Below, piece by piece: positions 1 to 5,777 of a DNA stretch of 8,707 nt. The DNA is from Candidatus Microgenomates bacterium (GTDB taxonomy: Bacteria > Patescibacteriota > Dojkabacteria > SC72): positions 1-8,707 of the forward strand of contig JAAZOC010000064.1 of NCBI GenBank assembly GCA_012797935.1, written 5' to 3'. The notes beneath the pieces are model-generated. The model saw nothing but the letters and a program-made list of their open reading frames with translations. It was not told the origin of the DNA and ran no database searches. Numbering within the stretch: position 1 is the stretch's first letter; each line of letters starts with the position of its first letter. A program made the translations under genes and the position numbers.

Positions 1-205
1 ATCTAAAAAGAACCATACATAGAGCTCCAAGAGGATCAATATGTGGTATTGGGTTTAATGTTAATCTACCCTCGGCTTTTGCAGTTGCATCCCCAAGTTT
101 GTATGCTGCTAGTGCATGAGAATATTCATGAATAGTTGAAGCTATTAATATTGATGGTACTGCAAATGCTATCCAATAAATTGTTTCTGAGTCTATTCCT
201 GGCAT
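1..205 (-). CDS. Site-2-type M50 family zinc metalloprotease, N-terminal part (cut by window edge)
   Basis: Intramembrane zinc metalloprotease of family M50 (site-2 protease group). Such enzymes cut membrane-embedded substrates; this one's substrate is unknown. Reading the complement from the ATG at 205-203 gives 68 codons without a stop before the sequence runs out. Residues 9-25 are a hydrophobic membrane segment leading into HEYSH (residues 26-30), the HEXXH zinc site, in which E27 is the catalytic base. Residues 46-60 contain GRLTLNPIPHIDPLG, the conserved stretch after the first zinc motif in the short M50B proteins (YwhC/Rip3-like). The third zinc ligand lies beyond the window. An in-frame TAG just upstream, nine bases before the ATG, rules out a longer N-terminus. 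The gene is divergent from rpmB, with a TATAAT on its own strand 8 nt before the ATG and no Shine-Dalgarno. Family assignment is secure; biological role is not. Confidence 0.88.
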   Translation of the reverse strand, partial: MPGIDSETIYWIAFAVPSILIASTIHEYSHALAAYKLGDATAKAEGRLTLNPIPHIDPLGALCMVLFR

Positions 206-213
206 ATATCTCT

Positions 214-222
214 ATTATATCA
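214..222 (-). promoter_or_regulatory. Extended -10 promoter of the M50 protease gene
   Basis: On the minus strand the sequence TGATATAAT is an extended -10 element (TG-n-TATAAT, a perfect hexamer). The hexamer ends 8 nt before the ATG at 205, so transcription would start at about the first base of the coding region or 1-2 nt before it. I see no good -35 at 16-18 nt spacing, which an extended -10 can tolerate. Confidence 0.5.
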
Positions 223-243
223 GTTTTATCTTTTAGAAAATGT

Positions 244-272
244 TTGACGGATTCTATTAAGTTATATATAAT
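244..272 (+). promoter_or_regulatory. Promoter of rpmB, sigma70-type, predicted leaderless
   Basis: TTGACG at 244-249 and TATAAT at 267-272 are separated by exactly 17 nt, a near-consensus housekeeping promoter and the best in the window. Transcription should begin about 7 nt after the -10, around 279-280, leaving 2-3 nt before the ATG at 282. The rpmB message would therefore have practically no leader. The -35 lies 22 nt from the divergent M50 promoter's extended -10. Confidence 0.7.
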
Positions 273-281
273 ACCGTCGTT

Positions 282-497
282 ATGTCAAAATTATGCGAAA
301 TTTGCGGAAAATCTACGGTTGCAGGAAACAGAATCCAACACAAACACTCAGTGGGTTGGAGATACAAAGCACCAAAGTCTAAAAGACAGTTTAAACCAAA
401 TCTAAAAAATGTAGATTTGGATGTAGACGGTTCTTTGGTGAAGGCTACTGTTTGTATGAAGTGCTATAAGAAGCTTAGAAAAGAAGATCAGAGTTAA
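282..497 (+). CDS. rpmB: 50S ribosomal protein L28 (bL28), zinc-ribbon form
   Basis: Structural protein of the large ribosomal subunit. The 71-residue product has the usual bL28 length and layout: an N-terminal CEICGK motif, then the basic stretch with RIQHKHSVGWRYKAPK (residues 17-32) typical of the family, and a C-terminal CMKCYKKL. Cysteines 5, 8, 58 and 61 form two CxxC pairs, so this is the zinc-binding form of L28. The start is fixed by the MSKLCEICGK beginning and by the promoter directly upstream. There is no Shine-Dalgarno; the ATG sits 9 nt after a TATAAT. The gene has its own promoter and an intrinsic terminator, so it appears to be a single-gene unit. A longer overlapping frame starting at 136 has no family resemblance and is a shadow. 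Confidence 0.96.
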   Translation: MSKLCEICGKSTVAGNRIQHKHSVGWRYKAPKSKRQFKPNLKNVDLDVDGSLVKATVCMKCYKKLRKEDQS

Positions 498-520
498 TTT
501 CATACTCAGTGTGTGTAATT

Positions 521-548
521 AAAGAACACAGTTATTCGTGTTCTTTTT
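521..548 (+). terminator. Intrinsic terminator after rpmB
   Basis: AAAGAACAC (521-529) and GTGTTCTTT (538-546) are perfect inverted repeats forming a 9-bp stem with an 8-nt loop. The run of five T at 544-548 overlaps the 3' arm. It lies 23 nt after the rpmB stop codon. The stem is moderate in GC, so termination may be partial. It is less convincing on the opposite strand, where the trailing tract is TTTAATTA. Confidence 0.8.
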
Positions 549-564
549 GTTAAAATGATACAAT
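548..564 (+). promoter_or_regulatory. Candidate promoter of the mreBCD-mrdA genes
   Basis: Two overlapping extended -10 elements occur here: TGTTAAAAT (548-556) and TGATACAAT (556-564). Neither has a good -35 at standard spacing. Starts would fall near 563 or 571, giving a leader of about 20-30 nt of almost pure A/T with no Shine-Dalgarno before the ATG at 592. The elements begin at the last base of the rpmB terminator's T-run, which suggests mreB is transcribed separately from rpmB. Confidence 0.45.
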
Positions 565-591
565 TCATCTAATAATTAATAGTAATAATAT

Positions 592-1647
592 ATGGGAGTA
601 TTTGATCCCCTTTGGGGTTTAGTAACATACGATCTTGGTATAGACTTAGGAACAGCAAATACGATGGTATATATGAGAAATCATGGTATTGTTGTCTCTG
701 AACCTTCTGTTGTTGCTATAGATAAAAGAAGTAAAACAGTTCTTGCTGTTGGTAAAGATGCAAGACAAATGATTGGAAGAACACCAGCAAATATTATTGC
801 AGTAAGGCCTCTAAAGGATGGTGTGATTTCTGATTTTGATACTACTCAAGCAATGATTCATCATTTTATTCATAGAGCTCATAGCTATTTTGGAAAAGCT
901 TTTAAAATTCCTAGGCCAAGAGTAATTATCGGAGTACCATCTTCTGTTACTGAAGTTGAAAGACAAGCAGTCATAGATGCTACAAAAACAGCAGGAGCAA
1001 GAGAGGTATTCATTGTTGAAGAAGCAATGGCAGCAGCTATTGGTGCAGGATTAAGAATTGAAGATGCATCAGGAAGCATGATTATTGATATCGGTGGTGG
1101 TACGACGGATATAGCGGTATTTTCTCTCGGAGATATTGTTGTTGATGGAACAATAAGGGTTGCTGGAGATGAGATGGATTTGGAAATCATCAGCTATATA
1201 AGGAGTAAGTACAATATGTTAATAGGTGAAAGAACAGCAGAAGATGTAAAAATTACAATGGGTTCTGCTATGCCTTTAAAGAAAGAAAAGAAAATTGGAG
1301 TACAAGGAAGAGATTTACTAACGGGATTACCAAAAACTGTAGAAATAAGTAGCATTGAAATTAGAGAAGCTATGATGGGTACAATTAGTATTATAACTGA
1401 GGCAATTAAGGATACAATTGAAGATACTCCTCCTGAACTTTTGAAGGATATTTTAACAACGGGAGTAAGTCTTACTGGTGGTGGAGCTCTAATCCGTGGT
1501 TTGGATGAATATTTAACATCAGAGTTAAATATGCCTGTTAAAGTAGTTGAGGATCCAATGTCTACAGTTGCAAGAGGTACATCTTTAATGCTTGATCACA
1601 TCGAATTGCTTGAAAGAGTTCAGAAATCATGGGAAGAGTTGGTTTAA
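592..1647 (+). CDS. mreB: Rod-shape-determining actin homologue MreB
   Basis: Bacterial actin that polymerises on the inner face of the membrane and directs the elongation machinery. The 351 residues match the usual family length (E. coli MreB is 347). Nucleotide-binding motifs are intact: phosphate-1 loop DLGIDLGTANT (14-24), VEEAMAAAIGAGL around the catalytic glutamate (142-154), phosphate-2 loop DIGGGTTD (166-173), GERTAE (212-217) and the adenosine motif LTGGGALIRGLDE (294-306). The N-terminus runs MGVFDPLWGL before the first strand; this short hydrophobic stretch resembles the membrane-targeting segment of other MreBs. The ATG at 592 is the first in frame, and the leader has no Shine-Dalgarno. 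First gene of the cell-shape set; mreC follows after 15 nt. Identity is certain. Confidence 0.98.
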   Translation: MGVFDPLWGLVTYDLGIDLGTANTMVYMRNHGIVVSEPSVVAIDKRSKTVLAVGKDARQMIGRTPANIIAVRPLKDGVISDFDTTQAMIHHFIHRAHSYFGKAFKIPRPRVIIGVPSSVTEVERQAVIDATKTAGAREVFIVEEAMAAAIGAGLRIEDASGSMIIDIGGGTTDIAVFSLGDIVVDGTIRVAGDEMDLEIISYIRSKYNMLIGERTAEDVKITMGSAMPLKKEKKIGVQGRDLLTGLPKTVEISSIEIREAMMGTISIITEAIKDTIEDTPPELLKDILTTGVSLTGGGALIRGLDEYLTSELNMPVKVVEDPMSTVARGTSLMLDHIELLERVQKSWEELV

Positions 1648-1662
1648 CTTTGTTTTTGAATT

Positions 1663-2496
1663 ATGAAAAAGAACAAAAGTAATATATTCTCAAATGAGAT
1701 TTTTCTTTTCCCGATAGGGATATTGTTTTCTCTAGTATTTTTACTAGGAGATAATGTCGGAGCATTCTCTTTCTTGAGAAAAGGTATCTCATATATTTCC
1801 CAACCAATATATTATAGTGCCAATACATTAAGTAGAGAAATTTCTTCATATACAAAAGCTATCGTGGAGTTGGATGAATTTAAGAAAAATTACGAAGAAT
1901 TGAGTCTAAAACTCTATGAAAAGGATGTGGAAAATTCTTACTATGCAATGCTTTTAGAAGAGAATGAATCATTAAGAAAACAAATAAGCTTTGGAAACAA
2001 AGATACAAAATATGTATTAGCGAAAACATTATATGATAGCTCTGTTGATTCCTTAAGAGTCGATCAAGGTAGGGCATCTGGTATAGAAATTGGTGATGTT
2101 GTAACGGTTGGAAATGTATATATTGGTATTGTCTCTGAATGTGATGAAAAGGGATCATTAATTAAACTAGCAAACAGCAAGAATAGCAGTCTAGAAGTTA
2201 CCTTAGTAGAAGGAGATTGGCAAAATGTTACAAAGAGCAAAGATCTTGGAGTATTAAGTAAAGCAGTTGTTACTGGCTCTGCAGAAGGAATAAAGATAGA
2301 AAATATTTCAAATAGCGCAAATATTCAAAATGGTAGCTTAGTTGTTGTAAACGATTCAAGAGTTGGTAAAAATCTAGTTTTGGGATATCTTGTTGATATT
2401 TCTACTAATCCTGCGGAAATATCAAGAACAGGTTTTGTTTCTCCAATTGTGGATTATGACAAATTGATTACAGTATTTGTAAATATTGGATATTAA
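1663..2496 (+). CDS. mreC: Rod-shape-determining protein MreC
   Basis: Bitopic membrane protein that couples MreB filaments to the extracytoplasmic wall enzymes; in characterised systems it binds and activates PBP2. The 277 residues show the family architecture: a short basic cytoplasmic tail (1-12), one membrane segment (about 13-35), a charged heptad-like coiled coil (about 66-108, ending LLEENESLRKQISF) and a two-part beta-rich domain (about 115-277). The latter contains VDQGRASGIEIGDVV (133-147), the MreC pattern in which a conserved glycine-rich turn follows the coiled coil. The ATG lies 15 nt after the mreB stop, preceded by a T-rich stretch with neither Shine-Dalgarno nor a convincing -10, so it probably depends on mreB transcription. 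Identity rests on architecture, motif and position between mreB and mreD. Confidence 0.94.
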   Translation: MKKNKSNIFSNEIFLFPIGILFSLVFLLGDNVGAFSFLRKGISYISQPIYYSANTLSREISSYTKAIVELDEFKKNYEELSLKLYEKDVENSYYAMLLEENESLRKQISFGNKDTKYVLAKTLYDSSVDSLRVDQGRASGIEIGDVVTVGNVYIGIVSECDEKGSLIKLANSKNSSLEVTLVEGDWQNVTKSKDLGVLSKAVVTGSAEGIKIENISNSANIQNGSLVVVNDSRVGKNLVLGYLVDISTNPAEISRTGFVSPIVDYDKLITVFVNIGY

Positions 2497-2498
2497 AT

Positions 2499-2507
2499 TG
2501 ATATATT
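2499..2507 (+). promoter_or_regulatory. Possible internal extended -10 before mreD
   Basis: TGATATATT is an extended -10 with TATATT at 2502-2507, ending 6 nt before the mreD ATG. It has the same geometry as the leaderless-looking starts elsewhere in the window. No -35 sits at 17 nt; TTGTAA at 2477-2482 would need a 19-nt spacer. In AT-rich DNA this could be chance. Confidence 0.3.
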
Positions 2508-2513
2508 AAAGAA

Positions 2514-3014
2514 ATGTTACTATATGTTTTACTCACAATAATTTTTTTCGTAGCGATTCTGTTCTTAGAAAGTTTCTTTCTTTCACTTTTTGGATTGAGT
2601 ATTTTCTTTGTTTTGTTTCTCTTCCTTTACAAAAAAATAGATTTAAAGATATTAATTGCAGTTTCGGCATTTATTTCATTCTTTTTTGATGTTGTACTTA
2701 ATCTTCCACTTGGGTGTACATTCCTTTCTTTAGTATCTTCTCTCTTCCTTTACCGTCTATTTTCACTTTTCTTATCAACCGAGACAGGATTCTTCTCTTT
2801 TGTGTTTAAAATGTTAGCTATATTCCTCTTCTATATAATTACTTTCTACATCCAACGAATATTTGTATTTGGTAATCTAGGGTATTTTGATATTAATCTT
2901 TTTGTATCTTCCTTTGTAAAAGCTATGGTAAGTATAGTTTTGTTATTAATTTTTGAAAATATTGCTCAAAGATTAAGGGGTAAGAATAATGGTTCAGTTT
3001 TAAGATTTAAATAG
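2514..3014 (+). CDS. mreD: Rod-shape-determining membrane protein MreD
   Basis: Polytopic inner-membrane protein of the elongation complex; its biochemical role is not settled in any organism. The 166 residues are overwhelmingly hydrophobic, with about five to six membrane segments (roughly 2-20, 24-39, 44-62, 67-88, 95-119 and 126-150) and a short basic C-terminal tail. The stretch FDVVLNLPLG (58-67) resembles the conserved MreD segment in which an acidic residue precedes a PLG turn. Sequence alone would be weak because the family diverges fast; length, topology and the position between mreC and mrdA make the call. The gene starts 17 nt after mreC and ends 6 nt before mrdA. Its strong T bias comes from the Phe/Leu/Ile-rich content, not from a foreign origin. 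Confidence 0.87.
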   Translation: MLLYVLLTIIFFVAILFLESFFLSLFGLSIFFVLFLFLYKKIDLKILIAVSAFISFFFDVVLNLPLGCTFLSLVSSLFLYRLFSLFLSTETGFFSFVFKMLAIFLFYIITFYIQRIFVFGNLGYFDINLFVSSFVKAMVSIVLLLIFENIAQRLRGKNNGSVLRFK

Positions 3015-3020
3015 TTTTGT

Positions 3021-5018
3021 ATGGAATTGAAATTTTCGAAGAAAATAAAATATGAGGAGAAAAGAAAGAATTTTGTGAAGGTGAGAAGTAAGTTTAATTT
3101 TACCTCTCTTTTTAGAGATATTTTTAAAAGCGAAGGTGGAGTTGAAGAAAATACTCTCTGGAGATACATATTTGTTTTTTTGCTTTTTGCATCTCTTTTT
3201 ACATTGTTAATTGTTGATCTTTCTGACTTGCAAATAGCTAAGGGCAAAGAAATGCTTTCAAAATCAATAAATAATCAAGTAAAAATAAGGAAAATACCTG
3301 CATACAGAGGAGTCTTTTTTGATAGAAATGGTAATCTGCTTTCTCAAAATTCTCCTTCCATGAAAGTATATATAGCACTAGAACACTATCTTGATTCGTA
3401 CAATATGATCGATTCTGAATTACTAGAAAAAACATCGGTTACTTTGGGTAGTATTTTGGGTGATTCTTGGAAGAATGATTCTGAAGAATATAATTCAATT
3501 TCTGAGAAAGTGTATTCAATTTACAAGGAGAGTTTGTATTTTAAAGAAGTATTAATTGTGTCAGATATTAATGATGATATTGCAATTAAGATAAAGGCCA
3601 ATGCTGATCTATTGCCTGGTGTATATATAGAGAATGGAAGTAAAAGATCGTATCCGGATGGTGTCGTCTTGTCACATATTCTTGGCTATACAGGTAATGT
3701 GTCTGCTGAGGATTTAGAAAAACTTAACTATGTTGATTCTACAGATGTGATTGGTAAAACAGGTTTAGAACAAGAGTATGATGAGAGATTAATTGGAACT
3801 AGTGGTGAAATGGCTTGGGAAGTAGATGCTCTTGGGAGGACACTTTCAAAAGAAGGTTATGTTGTTACAGAGCCAAAGGCAGGAGATAATCTGTATTTAA
3901 CGATTGATATAAATCTACAGAAGAAGTTGTACAACATAATGAAGAATGGTGTTAAAACATACTCAGCTGCAGGTGGAGCTGCTATTGTTGAAGATGTAAC
4001 TAACGGTGAAATATTGGGAATGGTTTCTTACCCAAGCTATGATAACAATCTTTTTGTTGGTGGAATATCACAGAAAAACTATTCTAAGATTGTAAACGAC
4101 AAGCGAAATCCATTGATGAATAGGGCAATCGCTGCTCAGATGCCTCCTGGTTCAACATTTAAAACAATTGTTGCTGCTTCAGCTCTCGATGCGGGGGCAA
4201 TTACAAGGGATACAAGATATGTTAGTAGGAGTGGGTATACTTTTTCAAATGGGGCTCCTTTCCAAGACTACATGAATCATGCATATGGAGTATTAAACCT
4301 AATCGATGCAATTTCTGTTTCTTCGAATATATATTTCTGTGAGGTCATCAGGCATTGGGATATGGATAAATTAGTTCCATATCTTGAGAAATTTGGTATC
4401 GGTACATATACAGGAATAGATGTTCCAGGTGAGGCTCCTGGAAGGTTACCTTCTCCTGCAAACAAGATGGCATTGGCAAATACAACTAGTCCTTGGCTTG
4501 ATCCTGTTTGGTATCCGGAGGGAGACTCATGTAACTCAGTAATTGGACAAGGGATCACACTTGTTACTCCGATCCAAATGGCAAACTGGACATCAGCAAT
4601 TGCCAATGGTGGAACTTTGAATACTCCTCATCTTGCAAAGACATTTGAAAATGAAGCGAAAGAAAAAGAAGATCTCTCTTTCGATCCGATATACAAGAAG
4701 ATTGCTTCAAGTGATGCTTTGAAGACGACAAGAGAAGGTATGTGGAATGCTGTTAATGGTTCAAGAGGAAATATCCATACACTTTCTGGTCTTAAGGTTC
4801 AAGTTGCTGCGAAAACAGGAACAGCTGAGTTCGGTAAATTGAATGAAAAAGGAGAATACGAAAACACCCATGCTTGGGTGACAGCTTTCTTCCCATATGA
4901 TAATCCGAAGTATGTTCTTACAATATTTTTGGAGGATGGAGGTGAAAGTATTAATTCTGTAAGAATGGCTAGGGAGGTTGTTTCTTGGATGATAGAGAAT
5001 AATTTAATCTCAAATTAA
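3021..5018 (+). CDS. mrdA: Penicillin-binding protein 2, peptidoglycan D,D-transpeptidase (class B PBP)
   Basis: Class B PBP that cross-links new peptidoglycan during lateral growth. The 665 residues comprise a basic cytoplasmic tail (1-46), one membrane anchor (about 47-66), and the PBP-dimer/pedestal domain (about 90-280). That domain includes IPAYRGVFFDRNGNLLSQN (92-110) and KTGLEQEYDERLIG (246-259). The transpeptidase domain (about 315-660) follows, with all three active-site motifs intact: STFK (378-381, nucleophile S378), SSN (434-436) and KTG (598-600). IGQGITLVTPIQMA (508-521) is also typical of the family. Position after mreBCD favours PBP2 over the divisome enzyme PBP3/FtsI. The ATG is 6 nt after the mreD TAG and has no Shine-Dalgarno. 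The basic tail is somewhat long. The usual downstream partner rodA (mrdB) is absent; dprA follows after 24 nt. Confidence 0.95.
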   Translation: MELKFSKKIKYEEKRKNFVKVRSKFNFTSLFRDIFKSEGGVEENTLWRYIFVFLLFASLFTLLIVDLSDLQIAKGKEMLSKSINNQVKIRKIPAYRGVFFDRNGNLLSQNSPSMKVYIALEHYLDSYNMIDSELLEKTSVTLGSILGDSWKNDSEEYNSISEKVYSIYKESLYFKEVLIVSDINDDIAIKIKANADLLPGVYIENGSKRSYPDGVVLSHILGYTGNVSAEDLEKLNYVDSTDVIGKTGLEQEYDERLIGTSGEMAWEVDALGRTLSKEGYVVTEPKAGDNLYLTIDINLQKKLYNIMKNGVKTYSAAGGAAIVEDVTNGEILGMVSYPSYDNNLFVGGISQKNYSKIVNDKRNPLMNRAIAAQMPPGSTFKTIVAASALDAGAITRDTRYVSRSGYTFSNGAPFQDYMNHAYGVLNLIDAISVSSNIYFCEVIRHWDMDKLVPYLEKFGIGTYTGIDVPGEAPGRLPSPANKMALANTTSPWLDPVWYPEGDSCNSVIGQGITLVTPIQMANWTSAIANGGTLNTPHLAKTFENEAKEKEDLSFDPIYKKIASSDALKTTREGMWNAVNGSRGNIHTLSGLKVQVAAKTGTAEFGKLNEKGEYENTHAWVTAFFPYDNPKYVLTIFLEDGGESINSVRMAREVVSWMIENNLISN

Positions 5019-5029
5019 TACTCTCTCTG

Positions 5030-5035
5030 CATAAT
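5030..5035 (+). promoter_or_regulatory. Possible -10 element before dprA
   Basis: CATAAT (5 of 6 consensus bases) ends 7 nt before the dprA ATG, which would place the transcription start at about the A of the start codon. No -35 is seen at 17 nt. It fits the leaderless pattern but is weak alone; dprA may simply be read from upstream. Confidence 0.3.
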
Positions 5036-5042
5036 CAAATAT

Positions 5043-5717
5043 ATGCAGATACTAAGTTATTCAGATCAAAAATACCCATATCTTCTAAAAGAGATATATG
5101 ATCCACCACAAAACCTTTACTGTGAAGGTAATATTGATCTTTTGAATATGAAATGTATATCTCTTGTTGGTACGAGAAATATTACTAAATATGGAAAATA
5201 TTTAGTAAATGAATTCCTCTTGAACGAATATTCTCTTTTGGATGTTGTTTTTGTTAGTGGTTTAGCTTTAGGTATCGATGGATTTGTTCATCAAAAATGT
5301 TTAGAAAGAGGTTTAAAAACAATAGCCATAACTCCAGGAGGCTTTGGTAATGTGATACCGAAAAAGAATATGTATATATATGAAGAGATAAAGAAAAAAG
5401 GTTTAGTTATTTCTGAATTTCCAAGTGAAAGATGTTTTGGGAAAGAAATGTTTGTTCTGAGGAATAGGTTAATAGCAGGTATTTCAAAAGCTACAGTTGT
5501 TTTTGAAGCTGGTGAAAAAAGTGGATCATTAATCACAGCTAGGTATGCTTTAGATTTTAACAGAGATGTATATGCTGTCCCGGGGAATATTTGTAATCAT
5601 TTCTCTCAAGGGTGCAATCTTCTCTTGAAGGATGGTGCAAATTTGTTAACAAGTAAATATGATTTCGGAGAAATTGTTGGTATGAAAGGTTCTCAGGCCT
5701 TGCTTAATATCTCTTGA
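5043..5717 (+). CDS. dprA: DNA-processing protein DprA (Smf), short single-domain form
   Basis: Binds incoming single-stranded DNA during natural transformation and loads RecA onto it. Nearly all of the 224 residues form the Rossmann-like DprA core: SLVGTRNITKYG (40-51), VSGLALGIDGFVHQ (71-84), ISEFPSE (123-129), the signature LRNRLIAGIS (139-148), EKSGSLITARYAL (158-170) and VYAVPGN (176-182). The N-terminal SAM-like and C-terminal winged-helix domains of many DprA proteins are absent. The loop usually written as GLD-x-x-YP reads GGFGNVIP here (99-106). The ATG at 5043 starts directly in the conserved YPYLLKEIYDPP region, so the protein is short by design rather than truncated. It ends in TGA followed at once by in-frame TAA. 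Position before topA is a common dprA-topA arrangement. It implies that DNA uptake may occur, but no com genes lie in the window. Confidence 0.94.
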   Translation: MQILSYSDQKYPYLLKEIYDPPQNLYCEGNIDLLNMKCISLVGTRNITKYGKYLVNEFLLNEYSLLDVVFVSGLALGIDGFVHQKCLERGLKTIAITPGGFGNVIPKKNMYIYEEIKKKGLVISEFPSERCFGKEMFVLRNRLIAGISKATVVFEAGEKSGSLITARYALDFNRDVYAVPGNICNHFSQGCNLLLKDGANLLTSKYDFGEIVGMKGSQALLNIS

Positions 5718-5741
5718 TAATATATAACTGCTCTGAAAAAT

Positions 5742-5770
5742 TTGACCGAATAGAATAATTAAGGTATTTT
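5742..5770 (+). promoter_or_regulatory. Candidate promoter of topA
   Basis: TTGACC (5742-5747) and TATTTT (5765-5770) are spaced exactly 17 nt, and the -10 ends 7 nt before the topA ATG, again giving a leaderless start. An alternative -10, TAGAAT at 5751-5756, matches the consensus better (5 of 6) but lacks a -35; it would give a leader of about 15 nt. The two readings cannot be separated by eye. Confidence 0.5.
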
Positions 5771-5777
5771 AAATCTA

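Noticed and set aside
136..405. Plus strand 89-residue open frame overlapping the M50 gene and rpmB
   Set aside because: It is antisense to a frame with an HEXXH motif and out of frame with rpmB, has no family motif, and its upstream signals are absent. It is a shadow.
885..1190. Minus strand frame of 101 codons opposite mreB, and a similar one at 4277-4606 opposite mrdA
   Set aside because: Both sit opposite highly conserved nucleotide-binding or active-site regions of certain genes and show no motif of their own.
5715..5720. TGA then TAA at the end of dprA as a sign of TGA recoding (code 25, Gracilibacteria/Absconditabacteria)
   Set aside because: Only one gene ends in TGA. All others are full-length family proteins with normal GGN glycine and TGG tryptophan codons and no internal TGA. 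Tandem stops are a simple explanation.
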